Below the pieces are notes generated by a model, which was not told the origin of the DNA, made no database searches, and worked only from the letters and a program-made list of their open reading frames with translations. The position numbers and the translations under genes are program-made. Below are positions 34,560 to 43,477 of a stretch of 64,000 bases of DNA, in pieces (position 1 is the first letter of the stretch; every line of letters starts with the position of its first letter). Location of the stretch: NCBI RefSeq assembly GCF_014204865.1, contig NZ_JACHMG010000001.1:5668501-5732500 (forward strand), read 5' to 3'. The stretch comes from Amycolatopsis jiangsuensis (GTDB taxonomy: Bacteria; Actinomycetota; Actinomycetes; Mycobacteriales; Pseudonocardiaceae).

Positions 34560-35627
34560 ATGGCCACCGCACGTCCGCTCGTCGTCGCCGCAGACGGCAC
34601 GGTGTTCGAGGAAATACAGCGCGTCGCAGCCATCGCCGGGAGCGAACTGGACCACGCGCCGGACCTCGCCGCCGCACGCGCACGCTGGACCAGGGCGCCG
34701 CTCGTGGTGATCGAAGAGGACGCCGCAGCCGATCGGCCGGCCCTGCCCCGGCGCGATGGCGTGATGTTGATCTGCAAGGGCGCCGCCGGTTTGGAGAGCT
34801 GGCAGCGCGCGGCAACCGTCGGCGCACGCCGGGTCATCCGCCTGCCCGAAGACGAATCCGAGCTTGCCGTCGCTTTCGCCGATGTCGCCGACGCGCCGGC
34901 TGAATCTCCGGGTCCGGTCGTCGCTGTGGTCGGTGGACGTGGTGGCGCAGGCGCATCCGTACTCGCTGCGGCGATCGCGGTGGAGGCGGATCGCTCAGGC
35001 CCGGCGCTGCTCGTCGACTGTGACCCGCTCGGCGGCGGGCTCGATCTCCCGCTCGGTCTGGAACACGCGAAAGGCTTGCGGTGGCCGGAAGTCCGGCTAT
35101 CCGGCCGGGTGTCCATGCCGTCGTTGGTCGCTTCTCTGCCGTGCCGTGGCAGGCTTCCTGTGTTGTCGTGCGGACGGTCCGGGCCCGGCCCCAGTCCACG
35201 TGCGTTGTCCGCGATAGTCGCCGCCGGCCGCCGCGCCGGGCGCACGGTTGTCTGCGACCTTCCGCGGTATCTCGACGACGGTGCCCTGGCGGTGGCTTCC
35301 GCGGCTGATCTGGTCGTGCTGGTCGTGCCGGTGGAGTTTCGCGCTTGTATGGCCGCGCAACAGGTTCTACGTCGCGTCGGGACACATGCGGATCGGCTGG
35401 CGATCGTCGCGAGTGGACACTCCGTGGACGGGGCGCCACCGTCCCGCACGGCCGCGCTGCTGGGGCCTCCACTTCTCGCCGCGCTGACTCCCGAGCGGAG
35501 GGTTGCCGCCACGCTCGAAACGGGTGAGTTCGAGCTTCCGGCGAAGGGGCCTCTCGTCGGGGCCGCTCGTTCCGTGCTGGCCGAACTGCGGTCCGCCAGT
35601 TCCGATGCCATCCAGACAGCGGCCTGA
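34560..35627 (+). CDS. ssd: Septum-site-determining-like / CpaE-type ATPase of the tad locus
   Basis: A 355-residue protein of the MinD/CpaE superfamily. N-terminal half (1-110) is a response-regulator-like, receiver-type domain; the ATPase domain begins PVVAVVGGRGGAGASVLA (residues 119-136) in which the deviant Walker A KGGxGKS has lost both lysines (R127, A132), and VVCDLPRYLDDG and DLVVLVVPVEFRA follow. It probably localises the pilus assembly machine. The ATG at 34560 has GGGGAGGG upstream. First gene of the ssd-tad operon, corresponding to Rv3660c. Confidence 0.85.
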   Translation: MATARPLVVAADGTVFEEIQRVAAIAGSELDHAPDLAAARARWTRAPLVVIEEDAAADRPALPRRDGVMLICKGAAGLESWQRAATVGARRVIRLPEDESELAVAFADVADAPAESPGPVVAVVGGRGGAGASVLAAAIAVEADRSGPALLVDCDPLGGGLDLPLGLEHAKGLRWPEVRLSGRVSMPSLVASLPCRGRLPVLSCGRSGPGPSPRALSAIVAAGRRAGRTVVCDLPRYLDDGALAVASAADLVVLVVPVEFRACMAAQQVLRRVGTHADRLAIVASGHSVDGAPPSRTAALLGPPLLAALTPERRVAATLETGEFELPAKGPLVGAARSVLAELRSASSDAIQTAA

Positions 35628-35637
35628 CGGAGCGATG

Positions 35638-36786
35638 ATGACCACAGAACTCGTCGAACGGGTACGCAACCGCCTGGCCGGGCAAAGCCGTGCCGCGGAC
35701 CCGATCGCGCTTGCCGAGGCGGTCCGCGCGGAAGCGGCCGGTGCGCTCAGTCAGGACGCTGTGCTGGATGCTGTGCGTCAGGCCCAAGACGAATTCATCG
35801 GCGCCGGTCCACTCGCTTCGCTGATCGATGACGACGACGTGACCGACGTTCTGGTCACAGCGCCGGACCAGGTGTGGACTGACGGACCGAAAGGGCTGTC
35901 GCGTACATCGGTGCGCTTCTCCGACGAGGACGCCGTCCGGCGGCTCGCGCAACGGCTGGCGCTCGCCGCCGGTCGTCGCCTCGACGACGCTCAGCCCTAC
36001 GTGGACGGGTGGCTTCCCGTACGGCGCGGCCGGGTCCGTGTGCATGCGGTACTTCCACCGGTCGCGGCCGACGGGACGTGTCTTTCCTTGCGGGTGCTGC
36101 GACCTGCGACCCATGATTTGCCGGCACTTCGCGAACGTGAGGTCTTCGGCGAAACTGGTGCCCGGATACTGCGCGCCGTCGTCGAGCGCCGCCTTGCTTT
36201 TCTCGTCACGGGCGGAACGGGTGCCGGGAAGACCACCTTGTTGAGTGCGCTGCTCGGTGCGGTGGACCCGGCTGAACGCATTGTCTGCGTCGAGGACGCC
36301 GGTGAGCTGCGGCCCACGCATCCGCAGTTCGTCAGCCTCGTCGCGCGTCCGGCCAATGTGGAGGGTGCCGGCGCCATCGAACTGCCCGAACTCGTCCGGC
36401 AGGCATTGCGGATGCGGCCGGACCGCCTCGTGGTCGGTGAAGTCCGCGGCGCGGAAGTGTGCTCGTTGCTCAACGCGCTGAACACCGGACACGAAGGCGG
36501 TGCTTGCACATTGCACGCCAATTCGCCGGCGGAAGTGCCCGCCCGGCTCGAAGCGCTTGCCGCGCTGGGCGGCCTCGGCCGGGAGGCGCTGCACAGTCAG
36601 CTGGCGGCCGCCGTTCGCGTGGTCCTGCACATGCATCGCACGCCTGCCGGACGGCGCCTCGCGGAAGTCGCCGTGCTTCAGCGTTACCACGGAGAAGTAC
36701 GCGCCGTCGCCGTGTGGCGTGATGGTCAGTGGACTTCCCGGCGAGCTCTCTTCACCGATCTGGCTGGGGACGGGGTGGGCGTGTGA
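35638..36786 (+). CDS. tadA: Tad/CpaF-type secretion ATPase
   Basis: A 382-residue ATPase that powers Tad pilus assembly. Walker A is VTGGTGAGKTTLL with Lys198; the Asp/His boxes CVEDAGELRPTHPQF and AIELPELVRQALRMRPDRLVVGEVRG follow, then ALNTGHEGGACTLHANS. The first of two adjacent ATGs (35635) lies too close to GGAG; 35638 is preferred. An N-terminal extension in a longer frame overlaps ssd and is not real. It corresponds to Rv3659c. Its stop overlaps the tadB GTG (GTGA). Confidence 0.93.
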   Translation: MTTELVERVRNRLAGQSRAADPIALAEAVRAEAAGALSQDAVLDAVRQAQDEFIGAGPLASLIDDDDVTDVLVTAPDQVWTDGPKGLSRTSVRFSDEDAVRRLAQRLALAAGRRLDDAQPYVDGWLPVRRGRVRVHAVLPPVAADGTCLSLRVLRPATHDLPALREREVFGETGARILRAVVERRLAFLVTGGTGAGKTTLLSALLGAVDPAERIVCVEDAGELRPTHPQFVSLVARPANVEGAGAIELPELVRQALRMRPDRLVVGEVRGAEVCSLLNALNTGHEGGACTLHANSPAEVPARLEALAALGGLGREALHSQLAAAVRVVLHMHRTPAGRRLAEVAVLQRYHGEVRAVAVWRDGQWTSRRALFTDLAGDGVGV

Positions 36787-37541
36787 TCTCCGCCTGGCCG
36801 TTCCTGTGTTTCGGAACGGGAACCTTGTGCTGGCCTGCCCTTCCGGGCCGGCTGCTCCCGGTGGCTCGGTTTCGAGTGCGCTTCCGGGTACCGCCGCGGC
36901 GTGCGTTGTGGCTGACACCGGCCGCCATAGCGCTTCCCGTGGCAGGTGTCGGAGCGGCGGTCGCAGCCGTCCTGCTCACGCTGTCGGTCGGCCAGGAATG
37001 GCGCAGCAGAAAAGAAAAAGGCGCAGCGCTCGCGCGAGCCGAGCAAGTGTCGGCTGCCCTTCGCATGATGATCGCCGAGCTCCGGTCCGGCGCACATCCG
37101 GTCCCGGCGGCGGAGGCCGCAGCCGATGCGATACCGGCACTGGCCGGCGACCTGCGGAACCTGGCAGCGGCAGCACGGCTCGACGGCACACTCGAATCGA
37201 ATGCGTTACCGGGCCTGGCGCAGGCGTGGAACCTCGCTCGTCGGCACGGCCTGCCGATTGCCGACACGCTTGAGGCATACCGTCGAGACGCCGAGGCTGA
37301 GGCGAAGTTCGCGCGGCGGCTGCACGCGAAGATGGCCGGTCCGCGGATGAGCGCCACCGTGCTCACGGTTCTGCCTCTCGGTTGCCTCGCGCTGGGTCAG
37401 GTCATCGGCGCCGGACCGCTGACCGTACTGACCGAAAGCCTGCTGGGACAGTCCTTCCTGGTGGCGGGTGCGGCATTGCTGTGGGCCGGCACGGCTTGGT
37501 CGCGCATGCTTACCGGACGTGGCGGGGTGGCGTCGACATGA
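36783..37541 (+). CDS. tadB: Tad inner-membrane platform protein TadB-like
   Basis: A 252-residue GspF-type membrane protein. A hydrophobic N-terminus (about residues 1-15), a helix around WLTPAAIALPVAGVGAAVAAV (about residues 43-63), a cytoplasmic helical T2SSF domain with ALRMMIAELRSGAHPVPAAEAA, and two C-terminal helices are seen. It would anchor the TadA ATPase in the membrane. GTG at 36783 overlaps the tadA stop by four bases; the gene in turn overlaps tadC. Confidence 0.85.
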   Translation: MISAWPFLCFGTGTLCWPALPGRLLPVARFRVRFRVPPRRALWLTPAAIALPVAGVGAAVAAVLLTLSVGQEWRSRKEKGAALARAEQVSAALRMMIAELRSGAHPVPAAEAAADAIPALAGDLRNLAAAARLDGTLESNALPGLAQAWNLARRHGLPIADTLEAYRRDAEAEAKFARRLHAKMAGPRMSATVLTVLPLGCLALGQVIGAGPLTVLTESLLGQSFLVAGAALLWAGTAWSRMLTGRGGVAST

Positions 37542-38239
37542 CGACAACCGGTGCGTTGTTCGTGCTCGTCGCTGTGGCGTTGGTGCTGTGGCCTGGCGTC
37601 CCGCCGCCGCGCCACCTGGCTTCGTCGCGATGGAAATGGCCGACAGTGCGCCCTTCCGTGGTGCATTCGGTGGCTGCAGCCGTCGGAGGCTTGTCGATCG
37701 CGGTCGTGGCCGGCATCCCGGTCGGACTGGTCGCCGGTGCGGGCGCGTGGTGGCTGCTTCGGAGGTCACGACGTGCTCGTCCGCCGGACGATGTCGCCGG
37801 GCGGCTCCGCTCCGCGGCTGTGCTCGATCTGCTGACTGCATGTTTGCGGACCGGCATGCCGATTCCGGTGGCACTCGAAACCGTTGCGAACGGCGCACCG
37901 GCGGACACCGGGAAGGCATTGCGATCGACGGCGAGCTTGCTCGCGCTGGGTGCCGAACCCGTCTCCGCGTGGGTTCCCGTACGGAATTGCTCCGGTTTCG
38001 AGGAACTGGCGGTGGCGGCTGCCCGTACCGCGCGGTCCGGCACAGCGCTCGCCGCGACCGCGGACGAGCTGGCCCGGCGCTTGCGCGACGGGCTGGACAC
38101 CGAGGCCGAAGAACGTGCCGAACGGGCCGGGGTCGCTCTCGCCCTTCCGGTCGGGTTGTGCTTCCTGCCCGCGTTCTTCGCACTCGGTGTGCTGCCGGTG
38201 GTGCTCGGCCTGGCCGGGCGGATCGGTGGCTTGTTGTGA
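37538..38239 (+). CDS. tadC: Tad inner-membrane platform protein TadC-like
   Basis: A 233-residue GspF-type protein with an N-terminal helix, a long helix at about residues 45-70, the T2SSF-like core (LTACLRTGMPIPVALETV and ARTARSGTALAATADELARRLR) and a hydrophobic C-terminus. It is paired with TadB to form the platform. ATG at 37538 overlaps the tadB stop (ATGA), the only start in frame that does so. It is the last membrane component before the pilin genes. Confidence 0.85.
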   Translation: MTTTGALFVLVAVALVLWPGVPPPRHLASSRWKWPTVRPSVVHSVAAAVGGLSIAVVAGIPVGLVAGAGAWWLLRRSRRARPPDDVAGRLRSAAVLDLLTACLRTGMPIPVALETVANGAPADTGKALRSTASLLALGAEPVSAWVPVRNCSGFEELAVAAARTARSGTALAATADELARRLRDGLDTEAEERAERAGVALALPVGLCFLPAFFALGVLPVVLGLAGRIGGLL

Positions 38240-38272
38240 ATCCATCCACGATCGAAAGAAAGGAAACCGGCA

Positions 38273-38437
38273 ATGCGGATTTTGCCAGGGGACGAAGGCA
38301 CCACCACTGCCGAATACGCGATCGGCACCGTGGCGGCAGCGGCCTTCGCAGTCGCCCTGTACCTCCTGCTCACCGGAGACAAGATCTCCGCGGCGTTGTC
38401 CGAGCTCGTCCAACGAGCTCTGACACTGGCCAGCTGA
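38273..38437 (+). CDS. Flp-type prepilin (DUF4244-like)
   Basis: A 54-residue protein too short for most ORF callers. MRILPGDEGTTTAEYAIGT carries the type-IVb prepilin pattern: a Gly before the cleavage, a Glu at position +5 and a Tyr after it, then a hydrophobic stretch VAAAAFAVALYLLLTG (about residues 20-35). It would be the pilus subunit. AAAGGAAACC is at the right distance from the ATG. It corresponds to the small Rv3656c-type genes. Its stop overlaps the TadE-like ATG by one base. Confidence 0.85.
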   Translation: MRILPGDEGTTTAEYAIGTVAAAAFAVALYLLLTGDKISAALSELVQRALTLAS

Positions 38438-38775
38438 TGGCCGGCCGTCGCCGGGACGGTGGCTTCGTCACGGTGGAAGCAGCCCTGTCCCTCGGGGCGC
38501 TCACTGCTGTGCTGGCGATCCTGCTGGCCGGCACGAGCGCGGTGGCCGGACACTTGCGTTGCTTCGACGCTGCCAGGGAAGCCGTCCGGCTCGCCGCATC
38601 CGGCCAGCCGGGCGCCGCCGATGCCGTCGTGCAGTCCGTCGCTCCGCATGGTGCTCGGCTGACCGTCCGCCGCTCCGGTGACGGCCTCACCGCCGAGGTC
38701 ACCACGGACGCGCTCGCCGCATTGGACCTTGGCGCCAGCGCCTACGCAATCGCCGAACCGGGGGTGGAACCGTGA
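38437..38775 (+). CDS. TadE-like pseudopilin
   Basis: A 112-residue protein. An N-terminal basic leader (AGRRRDGGFVTVEAALSLGAL) has the Gly-Phe-x-x-x-Glu processing site of TadE-type pseudopilins followed by one hydrophobic helix; the remainder is soluble. It would form minor pilin tips. Its ATG overlaps the prepilin stop (TGATG), which fixes the start. It overlaps the next gene by four bases. Equivalent to Rv3655c. Confidence 0.82.
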   Translation: MAGRRRDGGFVTVEAALSLGALTAVLAILLAGTSAVAGHLRCFDAAREAVRLAASGQPGAADAVVQSVAPHGARLTVRRSGDGLTAEVTTDALAALDLGASAYAIAEPGVEP

Positions 38776-39128
38776 ACCGACCCCGGGACGAAGGTGTCGC
38801 CACGGTGTGGACGGCACTCACGGCCGTCGGGCTCATCGCGGTGACGATGCTGGTCTGGTGGATCGGCGCCGCGATCACGGCCCGGCACCGCACCGAAGCA
38901 GCAGCCGATCTCGGCGCACTGGCCGCTGCCGCCCACGCAGCAGACGGACCGACCACCGCCTGCGCCCGTGCACAAGAAGTGGCTGACCACGAGAAAGCAA
39001 CCGTGACCAGCTGCCGCTGGAACAACCGCGACGCCTTCGTCGAGGTGCGCTCCACAGTCACACCGGCACCCGGCCTGCCACCCCCGACCGCCCGAGCCCG
39101 AGCCGGGCCGGTCGAGCAACCCCCGTGA
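38772..39128 (+). CDS. Rv3654c-like TadE-family protein, last gene of the tad operon
   Basis: A 118-residue protein. PRDEGVATVWTALTAVGLIA is the N-terminal helix with a Gly-Val-Ala start and an acidic residue two positions before; the C-terminal soluble part has one Cys pair (Cys63, Cys81) that could form a disulfide. The last 20 residues (PTARARAGPVEQPP) are composed of the DNA of the downstream repeat's first units and look like recent extension. GTG overlaps the TadE stop by four bases. Role in pilus assembly is inferred from position. Confidence 0.75.
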   Translation: MNRPRDEGVATVWTALTAVGLIAVTMLVWWIGAAITARHRTEAAADLGALAAAAHAADGPTTACARAQEVADHEKATVTSCRWNNRDAFVEVRSTVTPAPGLPPPTARARAGPVEQPP

Positions 39129-39336
39129 CCGGTGACGCGCCGCTGTGGGCGGGGACGTGGCGCCCGTGGCTGGTGACGTGCTGCCGTGCGCGGGAACGTG
39201 GCCCCGTGGCTGGTGACGTGGCCCCGTGATCGGTGACGTGCTGCCGTGCGCGGGAACGTCGCCCGGTGCGCGGGGACGAGCCCGTAGCCGGCGACGTGCC
39301 CCGTGGCTGGTGACGTGCCCCGTGGCCGGTCTGCGC
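39118..39336. repeat. 20-nt imperfect tandem repeat after the tad operon
   Basis: About eleven units, typically GCCCCGTGGCTGGTGACGTG or variants (CTGCCGTGCGCGGGAACGTG), follow one after another. The end of the last tad gene overlaps the first unit. No ORF with coding character runs through it. Confidence 0.8.
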
Positions 39337-39940
39337 TGCCGTGACCAGGTTTTCGGTCTACGCCTGGTGTCCATGGCGCCGGCGCACGTGGTCCGTACCG
39401 GGGGGTGCTGTGGTGGCCTTGCTGGTCCACCCGTCGGTGAGGTGGTGGCGCCGCCGTCGCGATCGGTGGTCCGGCGTTCGGCGGCGGACCAGTGCCGGTG
39501 CTGTTTCGGGCCGGGCCGTCCGGCGACCGCTCGTCGGCAGGTCCCCGCGGTGCGGTGACCAGCCGGTGGGAAGTGCCGGCTGAGTGCATCCCTTGGGGTG
39601 CCGGTGAGCGGCGGACGACCGCGAGCAGCGGTCGCCGCCGCACGGCGAGCGGTTGAACGTGCAGGTCAGCGAGTTGTTCCGGACGTTTGCGACATCCGTT
39701 GAGCGCAAGGTCTGTGAAGTGTCGAAGCCTGGGTCGGTGGGGCGAGCGGTGGGGTCAGCGGCCGGTGATCGGCCCGCGGGTATCGGCCGGACGGTGGGCT
39801 ACTTGGCGTTCATCGCGCGGTGACTGCCGGTTGTCGCGTGGGGCTTCCGCGCAATGTGCAACTTGCCGTTAAGTGAGATGTGCGCCACCACGGCCCCGAC
39901 CCGGGCGGCGCGACTACCGGAACTTGAAGGCAGGAAAGCA
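39337..39940. other. Non-coding GC-rich stretch upstream of the primase/polymerase-like gene
   Basis: Six hundred bases with only short shadow frames. I see no repeat as clear as the neighbouring array, no tRNA, and no hairpin with a U-tract. It presumably contains the promoter of the downstream gene (AGGAAAGC just before its ATG). Confidence 0.5.
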
Positions 39941-40558
39941 ATGTTGGACGCGAATTGGCCGGACAGCTGGCGGAACGCCTTCCGCATCGAACTGCGTGCG
40001 GAGGCGATCGGCCTCGCCTGGCGCGGCTGGCCGGTGCTGCCGGGGGCGACCCCGGTGCCGATCACCGGTGAGGAGGACGACCTGACCTGGCGGCGGCCGG
40101 TGCCGGTGCGCGAGGACTGGCGCGAGCTCGTCGGCACGCACGCCCACGAGGTCTCGGGCTGGTTCACCGACCGCACCCACAGCCTGCTCGTGGCCACCGG
40201 CACCGTGGTGGACGCGATCGAGGTCGACCAGGAGCTGGGCAAGCGCGCCGCCCGGTTGCTCCGTACCGCGGGACACCCGGCGCCGATCGTCGCGATGCCG
40301 AACGGCCGGTGGCATTTCCTCACCACCACCGCTGACCGCATCCCCACCGAACTGGCCGCGGTCGCTTCGGTGCAGTGGCACGGCGCAGGCAGCTACATCC
40401 CGCTGCCGCCGTCACCGTTCCAGCGCGGTGTCGTGCACTGGCGGGTGAAGCCCGAGGTGTGTGGCTGGCAGCTGCCGGTGGCCGCCGAGGTGCACGACGT
40501 GCTGGTGCGTGCCCTCAGCAGCGAGCACGTCGCGATGCTGGAGACCGCTGCCGCCTGA
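39941..40558 (+). CDS. Bifunctional DNA primase/polymerase-like protein
   Basis: A 205-residue protein. It begins SWRNAFRIELRAEAIGLAWRGWPVLPG, the pattern of actinobacterial Prim-Pol (PF09250-like) N-termini, with VVDAIEVDQELGKRAARLL and NGRWHFLTTT further on and WRVKPEVCGWQLP at the end. It lacks the C-terminal helicase part of phage Prim-Pol proteins; the length suggests a stand-alone member. ATG at 39941 has AGGAAAGC upstream. Its catalytic competence cannot be judged. It ends 42 bp from the convergent helicase gene. Confidence 0.6.
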   Translation: MLDANWPDSWRNAFRIELRAEAIGLAWRGWPVLPGATPVPITGEEDDLTWRRPVPVREDWRELVGTHAHEVSGWFTDRTHSLLVATGTVVDAIEVDQELGKRAARLLRTAGHPAPIVAMPNGRWHFLTTTADRIPTELAAVASVQWHGAGSYIPLPPSPFQRGVVHWRVKPEVCGWQLPVAAEVHDVLVRALSSEHVAMLETAAA

Positions 40559-40600
40559 CCGGTCCCACTCCGGCAGGCCGCACGAGACAACCGAAGAGTT

Positions 40601-43264
40601 TCACGCACCACCGTGGCCGCACTGTTCCCCGTGCTGACGCAACGCCCCGAGCACGGCTCCCAGTACGGCCACCGCCCCCGCCTTGTCCAGCGGATCGTTG
40701 CCGTTCCCGCACTTCGGCGACTGAACGCAGGACGGGCAGCCCGTCGGGCACTCGCAGGAGACGATCGCCTCCCGCGTAGCGGCCAGCCACGGGACAATCG
40801 CGGCATAACCGCGGTCGGCAAATCCCGCACCCCCGGGATGCCCATCGTGCACGAACACCGTCGCCTCCCCGGTGTCCTCGTGCCGCGCGGTAGACACCCC
40901 GCCGATGTCCCAGCGGTCGCACGTAGCGAACAGCGGTAGCAGGCCGATCGCCGCGTGCTCGGCGGCATGCAGGGCACCGGGGACGCGTGCCGGGACCAGC
41001 CCGGCACCCCCCGGTGCTCTGCCGACACCCCCGGTCCCCACCGGCACCACGGCCACGGTCCCCACCGGCGCCTGAGTCTTGGTCCCCACCGGCGCCGCCA
41101 CCTCGGTCCCTTCCGACACCCGGAAATCGGTTCCCGCCGGCGCCGCCTTCTCGGTCCCTTTCGGTACGTGCGCCCTGGTCCCCACTGGCGCCGCCTCCTC
41201 GGTTCCCGCTGGCACTCGGGTCTCGGTTTCCTCCGGCGTCGCCTTCTCGGTCCCCTCCGGGGCGGGCGGCGTCTCCAGCAGCTCCGGCGACACCGTGTAC
41301 CAGACCGCCCGCGTGTGGAGGCTTTGTTCCGGCAGTTCCAGGGGCGTGTGGTCCAGCACCTCGCCGGACGGGCGGCGGCGCAGGTAGCCCACGACCTGCG
41401 AGGTCACCGCGACCTCGCCCAAGCACACCGTGACCCCGCCGTGGCGGCATTGCCGCTCCGTTTTCAGCACCGAGATGTCCACGATCTCGCGCGGGGAGGT
41501 GTTCCAGTCCGGATCTTCCGCGTGCACCAGCGCCAGGGCGGTGTCCAGATCCAGCTCGTCCACCACGTACGACGAACCCTGGTGCAGATACACCGCGCCG
41601 GGATGCACGGCGAAGCACGCCGAACCCGGATCCACCGTGCCGAGCATCCGGCCGGAATCCGCCTCCACCACCGCCACCTGGTCGCCACCCGAGCCCCGGA
41701 TGCCGACCTCCGCGTGTGGGCGGTCGCGGGAAGTCCAGTACCAGCCGCTGCTTCTGCGGCGCAGGAGCTTCTGCTCCGCCAGCTCCCCGAGCACGGCACG
41801 TGCGGCCGAACCGCCGAACGTGTCCAGCTCCGGCTCCGTGAGGGGCAGTTCGGCGACCGCGCAGGCCAGCTGCGGACCCAGCACGTACGGGTTCGCCGGG
41901 TCCAGCACGGCCGTCTCCACCGGGCGCTCCAGCAACGCTTGCGGATGGTGCACCAGATACGTGTCCAGCGGATCGTCGCGGGCGACGAACACCACCAGAG
42001 CCTCGTCACCCGAGCGGCCCGCGCGGCCGGACTGCTGCCAGAACGACGCCAGCGTGCCGGGATAACCGGCCAGGACCACCGCGTCGAGACCAGCGATGTC
42101 GACGCCCAGCTCCAGCGCGTTCGTGGTGGCCACGCCCAGCAGCCTGCCGGACAGCAGTGCGCGCTCCAGCTCCCGGCGCTCCTCGGGAAGAAAGCCGGAA
42201 CGGTACGCCGCAACGGTTTCCATCAGCGCCGGGTCCACTTCGGACAGCAGACGGCGAGCGCCCAGCGCGGTGAGCTCGGCGCCGCGCCGAGACCGGACGA
42301 ACGCCAGCGAGCGGGCGCCCTCGACGACCAGTTCGGTGAGGATCCGCGCGGTCTCGGTACCCGCCGGACGGCGGACCGGGGCGCCGTTCTCCCCGCTGAG
42401 CTCCTCGAGCAGCGGCGGCTCCCACAACGCGATCGTGCGCGCCCCGCGTGGCGACGCGTCCTCGGTGACCGCTGTGCACGGCAAGCCGGTGAGCCGGGAC
42501 GCGAAATCCGCCGGCGAAGCCGTGGTCGCCGACGCCAGTACGAAGACCGGCGCCGCTCCGTAGTGCTGCGCGACTCGCCGCACCCGCCGCAGCAGCAACG
42601 CGACGTGCGACCCGAAGACGCCGCGGTAGCTGTGGCACTCGTCGACGACCACGTAGCGCAGCCGGCGGAAGAACTGCGCCCAACGTGCATGCGCGGACAG
42701 GATGCCGCGATGCAGCATGTCGGGGTTGCTGAACACCCAGTTCGCGTGCGCGCGGACCCAGTCGCGCTCTGTCATCGGGGTGTCGCCGTCGAACGCCGCC
42801 GCACGCACGCCAGGGACGTCCAAAGAGGACACGGCGCGCAGCTGGTCGGCGCCGAGCGCCTTGGTCGGCGAGAGGTACAGCGCGGTCGCCTTCGAGCCGG
42901 TGGCCAGTTCGGACAGCACTGGCAGCTGGTAGGCCAGCGACTTGCCGGACGCGGTGCCGGTGGACACCACCACGTGCGCGCCTTCGCGGGCAAGGCAGGC
43001 CGCCTCGACCTGGTGCCGCCACGGTTTTCCGACGCCCCCGGCGGCGAGGGCATCCACCACCTCGGGCGCCGCCCACTCCGGCCACGGCGCGAAGCCGGCC
43101 GCCCGCGCCGGCACCCGCGTGACGTGCGTGACCGGGTTCTCCCGTGCCGGGATCCCGGCCGTGACCCGGTCCAGCAGCCTCCGTCCGCGTTCGCCCACCA
43201 CGTGCCGAAGCTTCGCACAGAGCACCGACAAAACCGCCCGGTGATCGATCCAGTGACCAATCAC
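40601..43264 (-). CDS. MrfA/YprA-type DEAD-box helicase with DUF1998 and an internal octapeptide repeat
   Basis: An 887-residue superfamily-2 helicase. Walker A is STGTASGKS with Lys108; DECH is at residues 208-211; SAT is in FVLASATTAS; the C-terminal RecA domain has VATTNALELGVDIAGLD and QQSGRAGRSGDEAL. The C-terminal DUF1998 region keeps its four cysteines in CECPTGCPSCVQSPKC, proposed to bind metal. MrfA repairs mitomycin-type DNA damage in B. subtilis. Residues 669-748 are ten octapeptide repeats (PEGTEKAT, PVGTRAHV and similar), an unusual insert between the second RecA module and DUF1998. It equals Rv3649 by synteny. Confidence 0.9.
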   Translation of the reverse strand: MIGHWIDHRAVLSVLCAKLRHVVGERGRRLLDRVTAGIPARENPVTHVTRVPARAAGFAPWPEWAAPEVVDALAAGGVGKPWRHQVEAACLAREGAHVVVSTGTASGKSLAYQLPVLSELATGSKATALYLSPTKALGADQLRAVSSLDVPGVRAAAFDGDTPMTERDWVRAHANWVFSNPDMLHRGILSAHARWAQFFRRLRYVVVDECHSYRGVFGSHVALLLRRVRRVAQHYGAAPVFVLASATTASPADFASRLTGLPCTAVTEDASPRGARTIALWEPPLLEELSGENGAPVRRPAGTETARILTELVVEGARSLAFVRSRRGAELTALGARRLLSEVDPALMETVAAYRSGFLPEERRELERALLSGRLLGVATTNALELGVDIAGLDAVVLAGYPGTLASFWQQSGRAGRSGDEALVVFVARDDPLDTYLVHHPQALLERPVETAVLDPANPYVLGPQLACAVAELPLTEPELDTFGGSAARAVLGELAEQKLLRRRSSGWYWTSRDRPHAEVGIRGSGGDQVAVVEADSGRMLGTVDPGSACFAVHPGAVYLHQGSSYVVDELDLDTALALVHAEDPDWNTSPREIVDISVLKTERQCRHGGVTVCLGEVAVTSQVVGYLRRRPSGEVLDHTPLELPEQSLHTRAVWYTVSPELLETPPAPEGTEKATPEETETRVPAGTEEAAPVGTRAHVPKGTEKAAPAGTDFRVSEGTEVAAPVGTKTQAPVGTVAVVPVGTGGVGRAPGGAGLVPARVPGALHAAEHAAIGLLPLFATCDRWDIGGVSTARHEDTGEATVFVHDGHPGGAGFADRGYAAIVPWLAATREAIVSCECPTGCPSCVQSPKCGNGNDPLDKAGAVAVLGAVLGALRQHGEQCGHGGA
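41021..41260 (-). repeat. 24-nt in-frame repeat inside the helicase gene (ten octapeptides)
   Basis: Ten consecutive units of eight codons encode P-x-G-T-x4 peptides, for example PEGTEKAT, PAGTEEAA, PVGTRAHV, PKGTEKAA, PAGTDFRV and PVGTKTQA. The period is exactly 24 bp, so gain or loss of units would keep the frame. Confidence 0.9.
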
Positions 43265-43477
43265 ACAAGGTCACAGAACGTACTCCGGCCGGGACGCGTT
43301 GCAGGACGCCGGAGCACTACCAATACACTCCCGCAATCCACACCCTCTGTGGTGAGCGTCATGTGAGTCACGCGTCGCAGCGCGGCTAGCGTGTCGCTCG
43401 GCACAGATCCACGCCAGCGCAGGCACGCCGGGGACGACGGGTCCGCGCTGGCCAAACGGCGTTTCCCAGGAGGACGA

